Shown here in pieces: positions 6,506 through 15,184 of a stretch of DNA of 17,415 bases. This DNA is from Wenzhouxiangella sp. GTDB taxonomy: Bacteria; Pseudomonadota; Gammaproteobacteria; Xanthomonadales; Wenzhouxiangellaceae. Position 1 is the stretch's first letter; each line of letters opens with the position of its first letter. The stretch spans positions 1-17,415 of the forward strand of contig SKKV01000232.1 in assembly GCA_007123575.1 (NCBI GenBank), written 5' to 3'. The position numbers and the translations under genes were made by a program. Below the pieces are notes generated by a model. That model was not told where the DNA came from. It saw nothing but the letters and a program-made list of their open reading frames with translations, and did no database searches.

Positions 6506-6935
6506 TCGTGCCTTCGGGCTGGTTTAGGGCGCGGAGGGTGGTGGTCCAGGGGAGGAGGGCGTTGCGGACTCGGGCGGGGAATTGGGAGACGGGGCGGAGT
6601 TGATTGAGGTCGGCAAGTTCGGGGGCGTCAGGCAGTGTGTGGTCTTTGAGTAGCGCCTGGAATTGGTTTGACCAATCGGCGATATCACTGGCCTGACGAC
6701 CGGGCAGCCAGTCGGTGAGCATGGAGGCCGTGGCCTTGGTGACGGCGCAGGCATCGCCTGAAAACGCCGCCTGACGAATGCAGCCGTCTTCCACGATCAG
6801 CTCCATCAGGATGTCATCCCCGCACATGGCATCGTGACCGCGCGCGGCGTGGGTGGCACCCGTCAGGTGGCCATAGTTGCGCGGCTTGCGATTGTGTTCG
6901 AGGATGGTTTGCTGGTAGAGCTGATCAAGCGCCAT
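6498..6935 (-). CDS. sufU: SufU/NifU-family Fe-S assembly protein lacking the third conserved Cys
   Basis: A 145-residue protein of the SufU/IscU fold, the usual length for SufU rather than the shorter IscU. SufU proteins accept persulfide sulfur from SufS and pass it to the SufBCD scaffold; their active site holds Zn through Cys, Asp, Cys and Cys. Here Cys38 and Asp40 (MCGDD) and Cys63 (SGDACAVTKA) are present. The third Cys, normally in a 'RVKCA-L-W' context, is Asn125 in RVRNALLPW, codon AAC. It is the last gene of the suf operon, 36 bp after sufS. No strong Shine-Dalgarno is visible. The final Asn-Pro and stop codon come from a REP-like repeat. An inactive or altered paralogue cannot be excluded from sequence alone. 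Confidence 0.88.
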   Translation of the reverse strand: MALDQLYQQTILEHNRKPRNYGHLTGATHAARGHDAMCGDDILMELIVEDGCIRQAAFSGDACAVTKATASMLTDWLPGRQASDIADWSNQFQALLKDHTLPDAPELADLNQLRPVSQFPARVRNALLPWTTTLRALNQPEGTNP

Positions 6936-6971
6936 TCGGGAATTTTAGCCCACTGCCGCCTTGTCCATGTC

Positions 6972-8219
6972 TCAGGTCAGCATCGTCCGGGCTTTTTCCA
7001 GGGCGTCGAGGAAATGGTCGATTTCGGCGCGCAGGTTGTAGCAGGCGAACGAGACCCGGGCCGTGGCCGGGACACCGAAGAATTGCATCACCGGCATGGC
7101 GCAGTGGTGACCGGTGCGAATGGCCACGCCGTGGTGATCGATGATGGTGCCGAGATCGTTGGGGTGGACGCCGTCCAGGGTGAATGAGATGACCGGGCCC
7201 TTGTTGGCGGCCTGGCCGATGATGGTCAGACCTTCGACTTCGAGCATGCGCTTGGTGGCATAGTCCAGCAGCTTGGCCTCGTGTTCGGCGATGCGGGTCA
7301 CGCCAACTTCTTCCAGCCATTTGACCGCCGCGCCGAAGCCAATCGAGCCGGCGATATTGGGTGTGCCGGCTTCGAACTTGTGCGGCAGGTCGTTCCAGGT
7401 GGTGCCGTCAAAGCTCACCCGGCTGATCATTTCACCTCCGCCCTGCCAGGGCGGCATGGCTTCCAGCAATTCTTCCCTGCCCCACAGTGCGCCGATGCCG
7501 GTGGGGCCGTACATCTTGTGGGCCGACAGGGCATAGAAGTCACAGCCCAGGGCTTGCACATCAACCTTTTCATGCGGCGTGGCCTGGGCGCCATCGACCA
7601 GGACCGGCACATCATGGCGCTTCGCCAGCCTGCAGAGTTCAGCCACGGGATTGACCGTGCCCAAGGCGTTGGATACGTGGACGATGCCGATCAGACGGGT
7701 ACGTTCGCTGATCAGGGATTCGACTTCATCGAGCAGCAACTCGCCTTGCCGGTTGATCGGCATGACCTTGAGCACCGCACCGGTCTGTTCGCACAGAAGC
7801 TGCCAGGGCACGATGTTGGAGTGATGCTCCATGTGGCTGACCAGGATTTCATCACCAGCCTTGAGATTCGGGCGCAGGAAGCTGTTGGCGACCAGATTGA
7901 TGGCCTCGGTGGTGCCGCGGGTGAAGACGATCTCGCGTTCGGAGCGGGCGTTGAGCAGGCGACGAACCGCCTTGCGCGACTGTTCGAAGGCTTCCGAGGC
8001 TTCGACCGAGAGCAGGTGCACGCCGCGATGGACGTTGGCGTTGTACTCCCGGTAAAAACGGTCCATGGCCTCGATCACCGCCAGCGGCCGCTGCGCGGTG
8101 GCGGCGTTGTCCAGGTACACCAGCGGCTTGCCGTGCACTTCGCGCGAAAGCACCGGAAACTGATCCCGAAGCCGCAGCACATCCAGCTGTTCTCTTACAC
8201 CTGATTTGACAATTTCCAT
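6972..8219 (-). CDS. sufS: Cysteine desulfurase SufS
   Basis: A 415-residue PLP-dependent enzyme that removes sulfur from L-cysteine to give alanine and an enzyme persulfide for Fe-S cluster assembly. Seen: YLDNAATAQ near the N terminus, the HMEHHSNIVPW region (129-139), PLP contact VDGAQATPH, the PLP Schiff-base Lys235 in SAHKMYGPTG, and the persulfide Cys373 in RTGHHCAMP. The short catalytic loop and RTGHHCAMP motif place it in group II (SufS/CsdA), not IscS. Its length is typical. The ATG at 8219 gives a conserved-looking N terminus (LRLRDQFPVL). It follows sufD across a 202-bp gap holding an inverted repeat, and precedes sufU, its likely sulfur-acceptor partner in place of SufE. Confidence 0.97.
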   Translation of the reverse strand: MEIVKSGVREQLDVLRLRDQFPVLSREVHGKPLVYLDNAATAQRPLAVIEAMDRFYREYNANVHRGVHLLSVEASEAFEQSRKAVRRLLNARSEREIVFTRGTTEAINLVANSFLRPNLKAGDEILVSHMEHHSNIVPWQLLCEQTGAVLKVMPINRQGELLLDEVESLISERTRLIGIVHVSNALGTVNPVAELCRLAKRHDVPVLVDGAQATPHEKVDVQALGCDFYALSAHKMYGPTGIGALWGREELLEAMPPWQGGGEMISRVSFDGTTWNDLPHKFEAGTPNIAGSIGFGAAVKWLEEVGVTRIAEHEAKLLDYATKRMLEVEGLTIIGQAANKGPVISFTLDGVHPNDLGTIIDHHGVAIRTGHHCAMPVMQFFGVPATARVSFACYNLRAEIDHFLDALEKARTMLT

Positions 8220-8265
8220 AAGCTTGAAAGCCTGTTAGTCAATAAGTGATGACAGATAAATCTTG

Positions 8266-8407
8266 TCTCGCAAAGACGCGAAGGCGCAAAGAAAATCGAA
8301 TATGCATTGCACGGGTGAGTGGAGCGACATCAGTGACCGGGTAGGCTGAAACAGGTTCGCGACTTCTTGAGCACATTCTTCCTTGGCGTCTTTGCGTCTT
8401 CGCGTGA
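8266..8407. repeat. Inverted repeat in the sufD-sufS gap
   Basis: The arms 8266-8287 and 8386-8407 match at 18 of 22 positions when one is reversed and complemented; the middle is about 98 bp without recognisable coding. Each arm contains the GCGTCTTTGCG / GCGTCTTCGCG type phrase, which I recall as common in intergenic DNA of many Gram-negatives. It occupies most of the 202-bp gap inside the suf operon and would form a long-range stem in the suf mRNA. Confidence 0.75.
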
Positions 8408-8421
8408 AAAAGCTTTGGCAT

Positions 8422-9624
8422 CTAAAGCAATTGACCCAGCTCACCAATCAGCCAGTTGCGGATCGATTCGGATTCGATATTCTCGAACGGGGCGGCGGCG
8501 AAGCCCTGTTTCAGGAGGGCGCTGGCCTGGTCGGCGGGGATGCCGCGGGTGCGCAGGTAAAACAGGGCCTGGTCATCGAGCTGGCCGATGGTTGCGCCGT
8601 GGCTGGCGGTGACTTCTTCGGCGTAGATTTCCAACTCCGGCTTGGCGTTGATCCGGGCCGATTCGCTCAGCAGCAGGTTGGCCGTGTTCAGGTCGGAGTG
8701 GCTGTCGTCGGCGCCGCGGTGGATATGGATGCGGCCGTTGAACACGCCCACGCCCGAGCCATCGGCCAGGATGCGGAAGGATTCGCGGCTGTTGGTGTGC
8801 CCGACTTCATGTTCAATCGCGGTATGAAAGTCGACGTGCTGGCGGTCGTTGACCAGCACCGTGCCGTCGATCTCGGCCTGGGCGCCTGATTCGGTCAGGG
8901 TCACGGCCAGGTCGTGCCGGGTCAAGCGGCCGCCGCGGTCCAGGGCATGGAAGCGGTAGTCGGCATCGCGGGCCACTTTTGCCTCGCTGCGCTGGATCCA
9001 GGCTGACTGCGCACTGTGGCGGCTGACCAGGTGATGCAGGTTTGCACCCCGCTCCAGGGCAATATCCTGGACGATATTGACCAGGCCTTCGCCGCGATCC
9101 TCGTGAACTTCGATAATCTGTGCCGTGGCGCCGGCGGCCAGTTCGATCGCCAGGCGCGGATGCACGTCGCCGTGGAAATCCTCGGCGGTGCTGATCGCCA
9201 GGACCAGCGGTTGTTCCTGCTGACCTTCGATACGCAGTTGCCAAGCCTGCTCGAAACGGGCCAGATTCAGCCAGCCGAAAGCGCCGGCGCGGTCACCGTG
9301 GTCGACGGCGGCCAATTTCTCGTCGGTCTGCGGCTGCAGGCTGACGCCAGCAGGCAGGTTCAGGTCAGTGGCATCCAGAATACCGTTGTCGAAATGCAGC
9401 ACAGTGGCCGCGAACGGCAGCTCGGGCAAACTGCTTAAGCCCGGGCGCTGATCACTGAACGCTCGCTTTTCCAGTACCCGCAGCGAGGTGTATTTCCAGG
9501 CCTCGGTCTTGAGGTCGGGAAAGCCGTGCTTGAGCAGCGCCTTGTGGGCGCGCCGGCGAACCTCGGCATGATCGTCGGCCGGCAGGCGCGCCTCGGTAGC
9601 CAGGCTGTCGATCAGTGCGCTCAT
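8422..9624 (-). CDS. sufD: Fe-S assembly scaffold subunit SufD
   Basis: A 400-residue member of the SufB/SufD family, which forms a right-handed beta-helix and pairs with SufB on top of two SufC ATPases. Seen: the N-terminal KTEAWKYTSL motif typical of SufD, the long beta-helix middle, and the C-terminal family core (NAKPELEIYAEEV, then SHGATIGQLD, then LFYLRTRG). His342 in ASHGAT is the equivalent of the functionally required SufD His360 of E. coli. Its ATG overlaps the sufC stop codon by 4 bp (ATGA), so the two are translationally coupled. Length is slightly under the E. coli protein. Confidence 0.96.
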   Translation of the reverse strand: MSALIDSLATEARLPADDHAEVRRRAHKALLKHGFPDLKTEAWKYTSLRVLEKRAFSDQRPGLSSLPELPFAATVLHFDNGILDATDLNLPAGVSLQPQTDEKLAAVDHGDRAGAFGWLNLARFEQAWQLRIEGQQEQPLVLAISTAEDFHGDVHPRLAIELAAGATAQIIEVHEDRGEGLVNIVQDIALERGANLHHLVSRHSAQSAWIQRSEAKVARDADYRFHALDRGGRLTRHDLAVTLTESGAQAEIDGTVLVNDRQHVDFHTAIEHEVGHTNSRESFRILADGSGVGVFNGRIHIHRGADDSHSDLNTANLLLSESARINAKPELEIYAEEVTASHGATIGQLDDQALFYLRTRGIPADQASALLKQGFAAAPFENIESESIRNWLIGELGQLL

Positions 9625-10370
9625 GCCGCACTTTCCTCCAGAAAGGCATAGCCTTCGGCTTCCAGTCGATGGGACAGTTCCTGGCCACCGCTTTCGACGA
9701 TACGACCGTCGGAAAGCACGTGCACGCGATCGGGGGTCAGGTAGTCAAGCAGGCGCTGGTAGTGGGTGATGACGATAAAGGAGCGCTTGCCGTCGCGCAG
9801 GCCGTTGATGCCTTCGGCGACCAGCTTCAGCGCGTCGATATCCAGGCCCGAGTCGGTTTCATCAAGGACAGCCAACTTGGGTTGCAGCACGGCCATCTGG
9901 ACGATTTCGTTGCGCTTTTTCTCACCGCCCGAAAAACCTTCATTGACCGCGCGCTTGAGCAGGGCTTCGTCCATCTTCAGGGTCTTGATCGACTCGCGCA
10001 CGGTTTTCAGGAAGGTCATCGAATCGACCTCCTCCTCGCCACGCGCCTTGCGCTGGGCATTGAGTGCGGCGCGGAGAAAATAGGCGTTGTTGACCCCTGG
10101 AATCTCGACCGGATACTGGAAGGCCAGGAACAGCCCGGCCGCAGCCCGCTCCTCCGGCTCCAGCTCAGCCAGATCCTGACCTTCGAATGCCACCGAGCCG
10201 TCGGTGATTTCATAGCCATCGCGCCCGGCCAGAGCGTAGCCAAGGGTCGATTTACCCGACCCGTTCGGCCCCATGAGGGCGTGCAATTCGCCGGGGCCAA
10301 CGTCGAGGTCGAGGCCTTTCAGGATTTCTTTGCCGTTGACGGCAACGTGCAGATTCTTGATATTCAGCAT
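9621..10370 (-). CDS. sufC: Fe-S assembly ATPase SufC
   Basis: A 249-residue soluble ABC-type ATPase that drives conformational change in SufBCD. Seen: Walker A GPNGSGKST (34-42), Q-loop in AFQYPVEIPG (about 83-92), the ABC signature FSGGEKKRNE (146-155), Walker B LAVLDE (166-171) followed by TDSGLDIDAL, and the switch His in VITHYQR. The DETDSGLD variant is characteristic of SufC. It has the usual family length. It is downstream of sufB across a 162-bp gap with a strong stem-loop, and overlaps sufD by 4 bp. Confidence 0.98.
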   Translation of the reverse strand: MLNIKNLHVAVNGKEILKGLDLDVGPGELHALMGPNGSGKSTLGYALAGRDGYEITDGSVAFEGQDLAELEPEERAAAGLFLAFQYPVEIPGVNNAYFLRAALNAQRKARGEEEVDSMTFLKTVRESIKTLKMDEALLKRAVNEGFSGGEKKRNEIVQMAVLQPKLAVLDETDSGLDIDALKLVAEGINGLRDGKRSFIVITHYQRLLDYLTPDRVHVLSDGRIVESGGQELSHRLEAEGYAFLEESAA

Positions 10371-10440
10371 GTCATTCAGTCACATAAATTTGTTTTCGGG
10401 ATTCTGAATCAGCGTCCCGGAGAAAAACCTTTTGGACGCG

Positions 10441-10500
10441 AAGCAGGGAAGCAGCAAAGAAAGCAAGAGTGAAAAATCGTTCTTTGCTTCTTTCCTGCTT
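10441..10500. repeat. Strong stem-loop in the sufB-sufC gap
   Basis: The arms 10441-10461 and 10480-10500 pair at 19 of 21 positions around an 18-nt loop; flanking CGCG (10437-10440) and TTTGCG (10507-10512) repeat the same composition. It has no T-run suited to a terminator. It lies in the only long gap between the genes of the SufBCD complex. Confidence 0.8.
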
Positions 10501-10532
10501 GGCTGCTTTGCGACATAAAGATTTTCAAATCG

Positions 10533-11978
<1,446 letters not shown>

Positions 11979-11990
11979 AAGCTTGTCTCG

Positions 11991-12452
11991 TTAAATCGGC
12001 TTGGACTCGGCCACAGGGGCTGCATCCGTTCGTATGGTAATGCGCGGGCTGTTCGGCCGGATCAGGTCGGCCAGGCTCAGCTGCTCCAGGGCTTCTTCCA
12101 CGGCCAGCCCGATGCGCTGCCAGTTGCCGCGCAGGTGGCAGTTGGATTCATGGCTGCAAAGCCCGGACTCCAGGCCGCATTCGGTCAGTGCGATCGGGCC
12201 TTCCATCGCCCTGACGATGGCGGCCACGGAGATGTCGTCGACGGCAGCATTCAGACGATAACCGCCGTTAACGCCGCGAATCGATGTCACCAGGCCGGAC
12301 CGGCCCAGGGTCTTTAATACCTTGGCCACAGTCGGCACCTCGAGCCGGGTTTGCTCGGCCAGCTGACTGGCCGGAACGCACTGGTTGTTGTGGCGCGCCA
12401 GGGCCGCCATCAACACGGTTGCGTAATCGGTCAATTTGCTGATTCGTAGCAT
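11991..12452 (-). CDS. Rrf2-family SUF operon regulator
   Basis: A 153-residue winged-helix regulator of the Rrf2/IscR superfamily, matching the gammaproteobacterial SUF regulator type (TIGRFAM 'suf_reg_Xantho', from memory). The N terminus MLRISKLTDYATVLMAAL is the family start, so ATG 12452 was chosen; the frame is open 69 bp further upstream, but that extension would run into the promoter. The HTH lies at about 27-50, followed by the wing (RGVNGGYRL). Three cysteines, Cys92, Cys99 and Cys105, correspond to the IscR [2Fe-2S] ligands, with C-x6-C-x5-C spacing. It likely senses Fe-S status and controls its own operon, as IscR and related regulators do. It is the first gene of the suf transcript. 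Confidence 0.93.
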   Translation of the reverse strand: MLRISKLTDYATVLMAALARHNNQCVPASQLAEQTRLEVPTVAKVLKTLGRSGLVTSIRGVNGGYRLNAAVDDISVAAIVRAMEGPIALTECGLESGLCSHESNCHLRGNWQRIGLAVEEALEQLSLADLIRPNSPRITIRTDAAPVAESKPI

Positions 12453-12492
12453 GATTTCGGTCGTTTTCTGGTTGTGCCAGCTTGCCCTTACT

Positions 12493-12521
12493 ATTATCTG
12501 GTCGCCGGCGATTGAAAACAA
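12493..12521 (-). promoter_or_regulatory. Candidate sigma70 promoter of the suf operon
   Basis: On the minus strand, -35 TTGTTT (12516-12521) and -10 GATAAT (12493-12498) are separated by 17 bp, about 40 bp upstream of the regulator start. A 5-bp inverted repeat (GTACC at 12532-12536, GGTAC at 12549-12553) lies just upstream. An IscR-type site is not clearly recognisable, although a TAGTC half-like element overlaps the -35 flank. Confidence 0.6.
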
Positions 12522-12553
12522 GACTATTTTGGTACCTTATTGCTCCAGGGTAC

Positions 12554-12584
12554 AAAAAAGCCCGGGCAGCAGCGCCGCCCGGGC
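12554..12584 (-). terminator. Rho-independent terminator of the DUF4397 gene
   Basis: On the minus strand, GCCCGGGC (12577-12584), a 9-nt loop and GCCCGGGC (12560-12567) are followed directly by six T (12554-12559). It lies 20 bp after the stop codon of the DUF4397 gene and insulates the suf promoter from read-through. Confidence 0.92.
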
Positions 12585-12603
12585 CGATATGCCGCCTGTC
12601 GAT

Positions 12604-13698
12604 TCAGTCAAGCGCGCATGGCAGGGTCTGGGTCATCCGGGCCAGGTCCCAGACAAACTCGCTGCCGTCGTCCAGGGTCAGGGTGGCCAGAATGCTGTCA
12701 CAAGCCAGGAACTCGAAGTCGACGCTGCCGATGACCATGCCCTCGATGGGCTCGGTGCCCAGGAAGTCGCCGCCGGCAAAAGCCTGGACTTCAGCGGTGG
12801 CCTCGGTACCGGCAATCACGCCGTCAAACGTGTACCAGGCCTGGGCGCCGGAACCCGCCGTATCCCAGCTGTAGATCGTGCCGACGATGCGGTTTTCTGC
12901 CGGAATGGGCTGCAGAATGAAACCTTCGCGCTCGGTGTCGCGGCTGGCCCACCAGCCCGTCACGCTGTTATCGACGGGTAGCTGTACCGGGAGTTCGCCG
13001 ACCGGCAGTGCCAAAATCCCCAGCGGCTGGTTAACACCATCACCCACGGCGATCACGGTCACGTTGGCGCCGGCGGGCAGGTCGGCAGCCACGGGGTCGA
13101 TCAGGTTGGTTTGTCCGTCGTTGGAAGCAACTTTCAAGTCGTAATTTGCGGCTGGGATCTCGAAGAATCCACTCTGGGCAAAGTACGGCACGCCAACCAG
13201 GTTGTTGACCACGGCGCCGCCGGCAGTGCGAATTGACACTTCCGTTGCCTCATCGCTGTCGGCGAACGGCGCGGCGTGGACCACGCGGATGTTGAGGTTG
13301 CCGTCGGCCGGTGCATCGACGTTGTCAACCAGCGGCCACAGGGCCAGCGGTTGATTGACACCATCACCGGTTGCGATGACCGTGTAATCAACGCCGGACT
13401 CCAAAGTAACACTTGCCTCGATGGCCGGATCGCTGGCCCCGGTCGGAATGACGGCCAGATCGTAGTCTCCGGCCGGCAACTCCAGATACTCGGTGAAGTC
13501 CTTGAACAGAAACTCTTCCAGCACCGTGCCGCCGTTGGCGGTCACTGTGACTGACGTTCCCTCGAGGGTGTCGGCGAACGGTGCGGCATGAACGATCTGA
13601 ACGCGCACCTCAGCGTTGGCAGCCGACATCAGCAGACCGGCGGCAAGGCCAAGGGCAGCGACAAAACCAGACGAACATTTCGAGCTTACGCTTTGCAT
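12604..13698 (-). CDS. Secreted protein with two DUF4397 domains
   Basis: A 364-residue predicted exported protein. The ATG at 13698 was chosen because GGGAG (13705-13709) lies 6 bp upstream and a signal peptide follows (hydrophobic VAALGLAAGLLM, cleavage after SAANA near residue 29). An ATG at 13758 would only add residues before this signal. Two similar domains follow, at about 30-125 and 130-230; each opens with (V/I)RVVHAAPFAD-like sequence and ends with (T)VIA.GDGVNQPL, as in DUF4397 proteins. The C-terminal third has a GWWASRD..GFILQ region and a VGTIYSWD..AQAWYTFDG region, a pattern I have seen in other gammaproteobacterial secreted proteins but cannot name. Its function is unknown; extracellular adhesion or matrix roles are guesses. 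It is monocistronic with its own terminator. Confidence 0.88.
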   Translation of the reverse strand: MQSVSSKCSSGFVAALGLAAGLLMSAANAEVRVQIVHAAPFADTLEGTSVTVTANGGTVLEEFLFKDFTEYLELPAGDYDLAVIPTGASDPAIEASVTLESGVDYTVIATGDGVNQPLALWPLVDNVDAPADGNLNIRVVHAAPFADSDEATEVSIRTAGGAVVNNLVGVPYFAQSGFFEIPAANYDLKVASNDGQTNLIDPVAADLPAGANVTVIAVGDGVNQPLGILALPVGELPVQLPVDNSVTGWWASRDTEREGFILQPIPAENRIVGTIYSWDTAGSGAQAWYTFDGVIAGTEATAEVQAFAGGDFLGTEPIEGMVIGSVDFEFLACDSILATLTLDDGSEFVWDLARMTQTLPCALD

Positions 13699-13748
13699 CG
13701 TTTTCTCCCAGGTTTTTGGAAAGGGGGACGTGAGTCTCGCAAGCTGGC

Positions 13749-13776
13749 GTTGATGCACAGTGAGATTTTCATCAAC
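13749..13776. promoter_or_regulatory. Operator-like inverted repeat in a divergent intergenic region
   Basis: The perfect 7-bp arms GTTGATG (13749-13755) and CATCAAC (13770-13776) are separated by 14 bp, between the divergent DUF4397 and amgK genes. Arm spacing is about two helical turns, as for a dimeric regulator. No convincing -10 box is seen on either side. Confidence 0.35.
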
Positions 13777-13851
13777 AAGACGTGAATGGCTGCTCGATCG
13801 ATGGTGCGTTCCTGATAAGCTTGCCCACCGTTTTTTTGATCGAAATCCTCA

Positions 13852-14844
13852 ATGCCCGACCAACGTCGACAACAGGCAGAACAATGGGCCTCCCGCTTGC
13901 TGGAATGGCCCGATTTTTCCAGCGAGGCGATTTCCTCCGACGCCAGTTTTCGGCGCTATTTCCGCTTGAGTGCCGGTGATCGCAGCGTGGTTGTCATGGA
14001 TGCCCCGCCCGAGCGCGAGTCCGTGGCAGCATTTTTGAATGTTGCCGAACGGCTTGCTGAAGTGGTCCATGTGCCGGCGATTCTCGGCGCCGACATTGAA
14101 CAGGGATTCATTGCCCTGGAAGACCTGGGCAGCCGGCCGTTTCACCACGAGCTTGACGCTGACAATGCCGATCGCTTGCTCGGCGATGCGCTGAACGCAT
14201 TGGTGAAAATGCAGACAGCGGTCAGTTACGAGGGCCTGCCCGTTTACGACCCGGCCCGGCTATATGCCGAGCTGGACTTGTTCAAGGACTGGTTTTTGCG
14301 CTGTCACTGGCAGCTTGAGCCAAGCGAGGAAGAGCTGGATGCCTGGGACCAGGTCTGTGCGCTGCTGGTGCGTTGGGCTTTGGATCAGCCGCAGACGTTC
14401 TGTCATCGCGACTACATGCCGCGCAACCTGATGCTTGCCGAGCCCAATCCGGGCATCATCGATTTTCAGGATGCCGTTCGCGGCCCGATCAGCTATGACC
14501 CGGTGTGCCTGTTCCGCGATGCGTTCTTAAGCTGGCCGGTGGAGCGTGTCGATGCCTGGTTGGAAGGCTATCGGCAGCAGGCGCTGGCGGCTGGACTGCC
14601 GGTGACGACTTCGCCGGATTTGTGGCGCAAGACTTGTGACTTGATGGGGGTACAGCGGCATTTGAAGGTGATCGGGATTTTTGCTCGCATTCGATATCGG
14701 GATGGCAAGCCGGCTTATCTGGAGGACCATACGCGGTTTTTTGGGTATCTGGAGGAGGCGATTGTCCGGAATCCCGAGTTGGGCGAGCTTGGGCGCTTGT
14801 TGGCGGTTTGGCGGTCGCGTGGGTTGCCGGGGAGTCGCAATTGA
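13852..14844 (+). CDS. amgK: N-acetylmuramate/N-acetylglucosamine anomeric kinase AmgK
   Basis: A 330-residue aminoglycoside-phosphotransferase-fold kinase. AmgK phosphorylates MurNAc (or GlcNAc) at the anomeric position, giving MurNAc-alpha-1-phosphate for MurU in the cytoplasmic peptidoglycan recycling route known from Pseudomonas. Seen: SSDASFRRYFRL near the N terminus, a VMDAPPE motif, the Brenner motif CHRDYMPRNLML with His185, Asp187 and Asn192, and Asp204 in IIDFQDAVRGPISYDP. The length matches the family. Its partner murU is present 1.8 kb downstream on the same strand rather than directly adjacent. The last codons (LLAVWRSRGLPGSRN) lie in DNA that is repeated 181 bp further on. The start ATG has a weak Shine-Dalgarno. 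Confidence 0.9.
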   Translation: MPDQRRQQAEQWASRLLEWPDFSSEAISSDASFRRYFRLSAGDRSVVVMDAPPERESVAAFLNVAERLAEVVHVPAILGADIEQGFIALEDLGSRPFHHELDADNADRLLGDALNALVKMQTAVSYEGLPVYDPARLYAELDLFKDWFLRCHWQLEPSEEELDAWDQVCALLVRWALDQPQTFCHRDYMPRNLMLAEPNPGIIDFQDAVRGPISYDPVCLFRDAFLSWPVERVDAWLEGYRQQALAAGLPVTTSPDLWRKTCDLMGVQRHLKVIGIFARIRYRDGKPAYLEDHTRFFGYLEEAIVRNPELGELGRLLAVWRSRGLPGSRN

Positions 14845-14868
14845 CGGAGATGGATTCAGCATGGGCCC
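14797..14868 (+). repeat. Direct repeat A, copy 1 (end of amgK)
   Basis: 72 bp spanning the last 15 codons of amgK, its stop codon and 24 bp beyond. It is near-identical to 14978-15040 apart from a 9-bp indel, which removes the stop region in the second copy, and a handful of substitutions. It ends in a CATGGGCCCC partial REP-like half. Confidence 0.8.
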
Positions 14869-14890
14869 CGGACGCGGGCGGCTTGGTTTT

Positions 14891-14921
14891 GTAGCCCGGT
14901 CCAACGTGGCCGGGGGCCATG
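14891..14921 (+). repeat. REP-like copy 7
   Basis: 31 nt, identical to copies 1 and 4 in the first cluster about 9 kb away. Confidence 0.85.
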
Positions 14922-14977
14922 TTTGGGAGGACGCCGACCGTTTGGGGTTGGCATCGTGGGTGGCCGAACGCAACGGG

Positions 14978-15040
14978 TTGTTGGCAGTTTGGCGGTCGCG
15001 TGGGTTGACGGGGAGTGGCGATGGATTTGGCATGGGCCCC
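14978..15040 (+). repeat. Direct repeat A, copy 2
   Basis: The second copy of the amgK 3' end, offset by 181 bp from the first. It would encode LLAVWRSRGL in the same sense but is outside any gene. Confidence 0.8.
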
Positions 15041-15098
15041 TACGGATTCGGGCAGCCGGCGGTTCCTTGGGTGAATCCGGCTTTTGAGGTGGTTTCGG

Positions 15099-15129
15099 CA
15101 TGGTCCCCGGCCACGTTGGGCCGGGCTAC
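15099..15129 (-). repeat. REP-like copy 8, inverted
   Basis: 31 nt, inverted with respect to copy 7 and one base different from copy 2 (6042-6072). Confidence 0.85.
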
Positions 15130-15184
15130 GGGTCCGGGCAGCCGGGGGTTCTCTGGGTGAATCGGGCTTTTGGGCTGGTTTCGG

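Noticed and set aside
5950..6607. Several open frames of 70-170 codons within the repeat block
   Set aside because: They are translations of the REP-like repeats and share the same peptide phrases in different frames; no start context or family match.
12453..12521. Upstream extension of the Rrf2 regulator by 23 codons
   Set aside because: It would start inside the candidate promoter, and family members begin at the MLRISKLTDYA position.
13699..13758. Upstream ATG for the DUF4397 protein
   Set aside because: It would place 20 polar residues before a complete signal peptide, while ATG 13698 has a well-spaced GGGAG.
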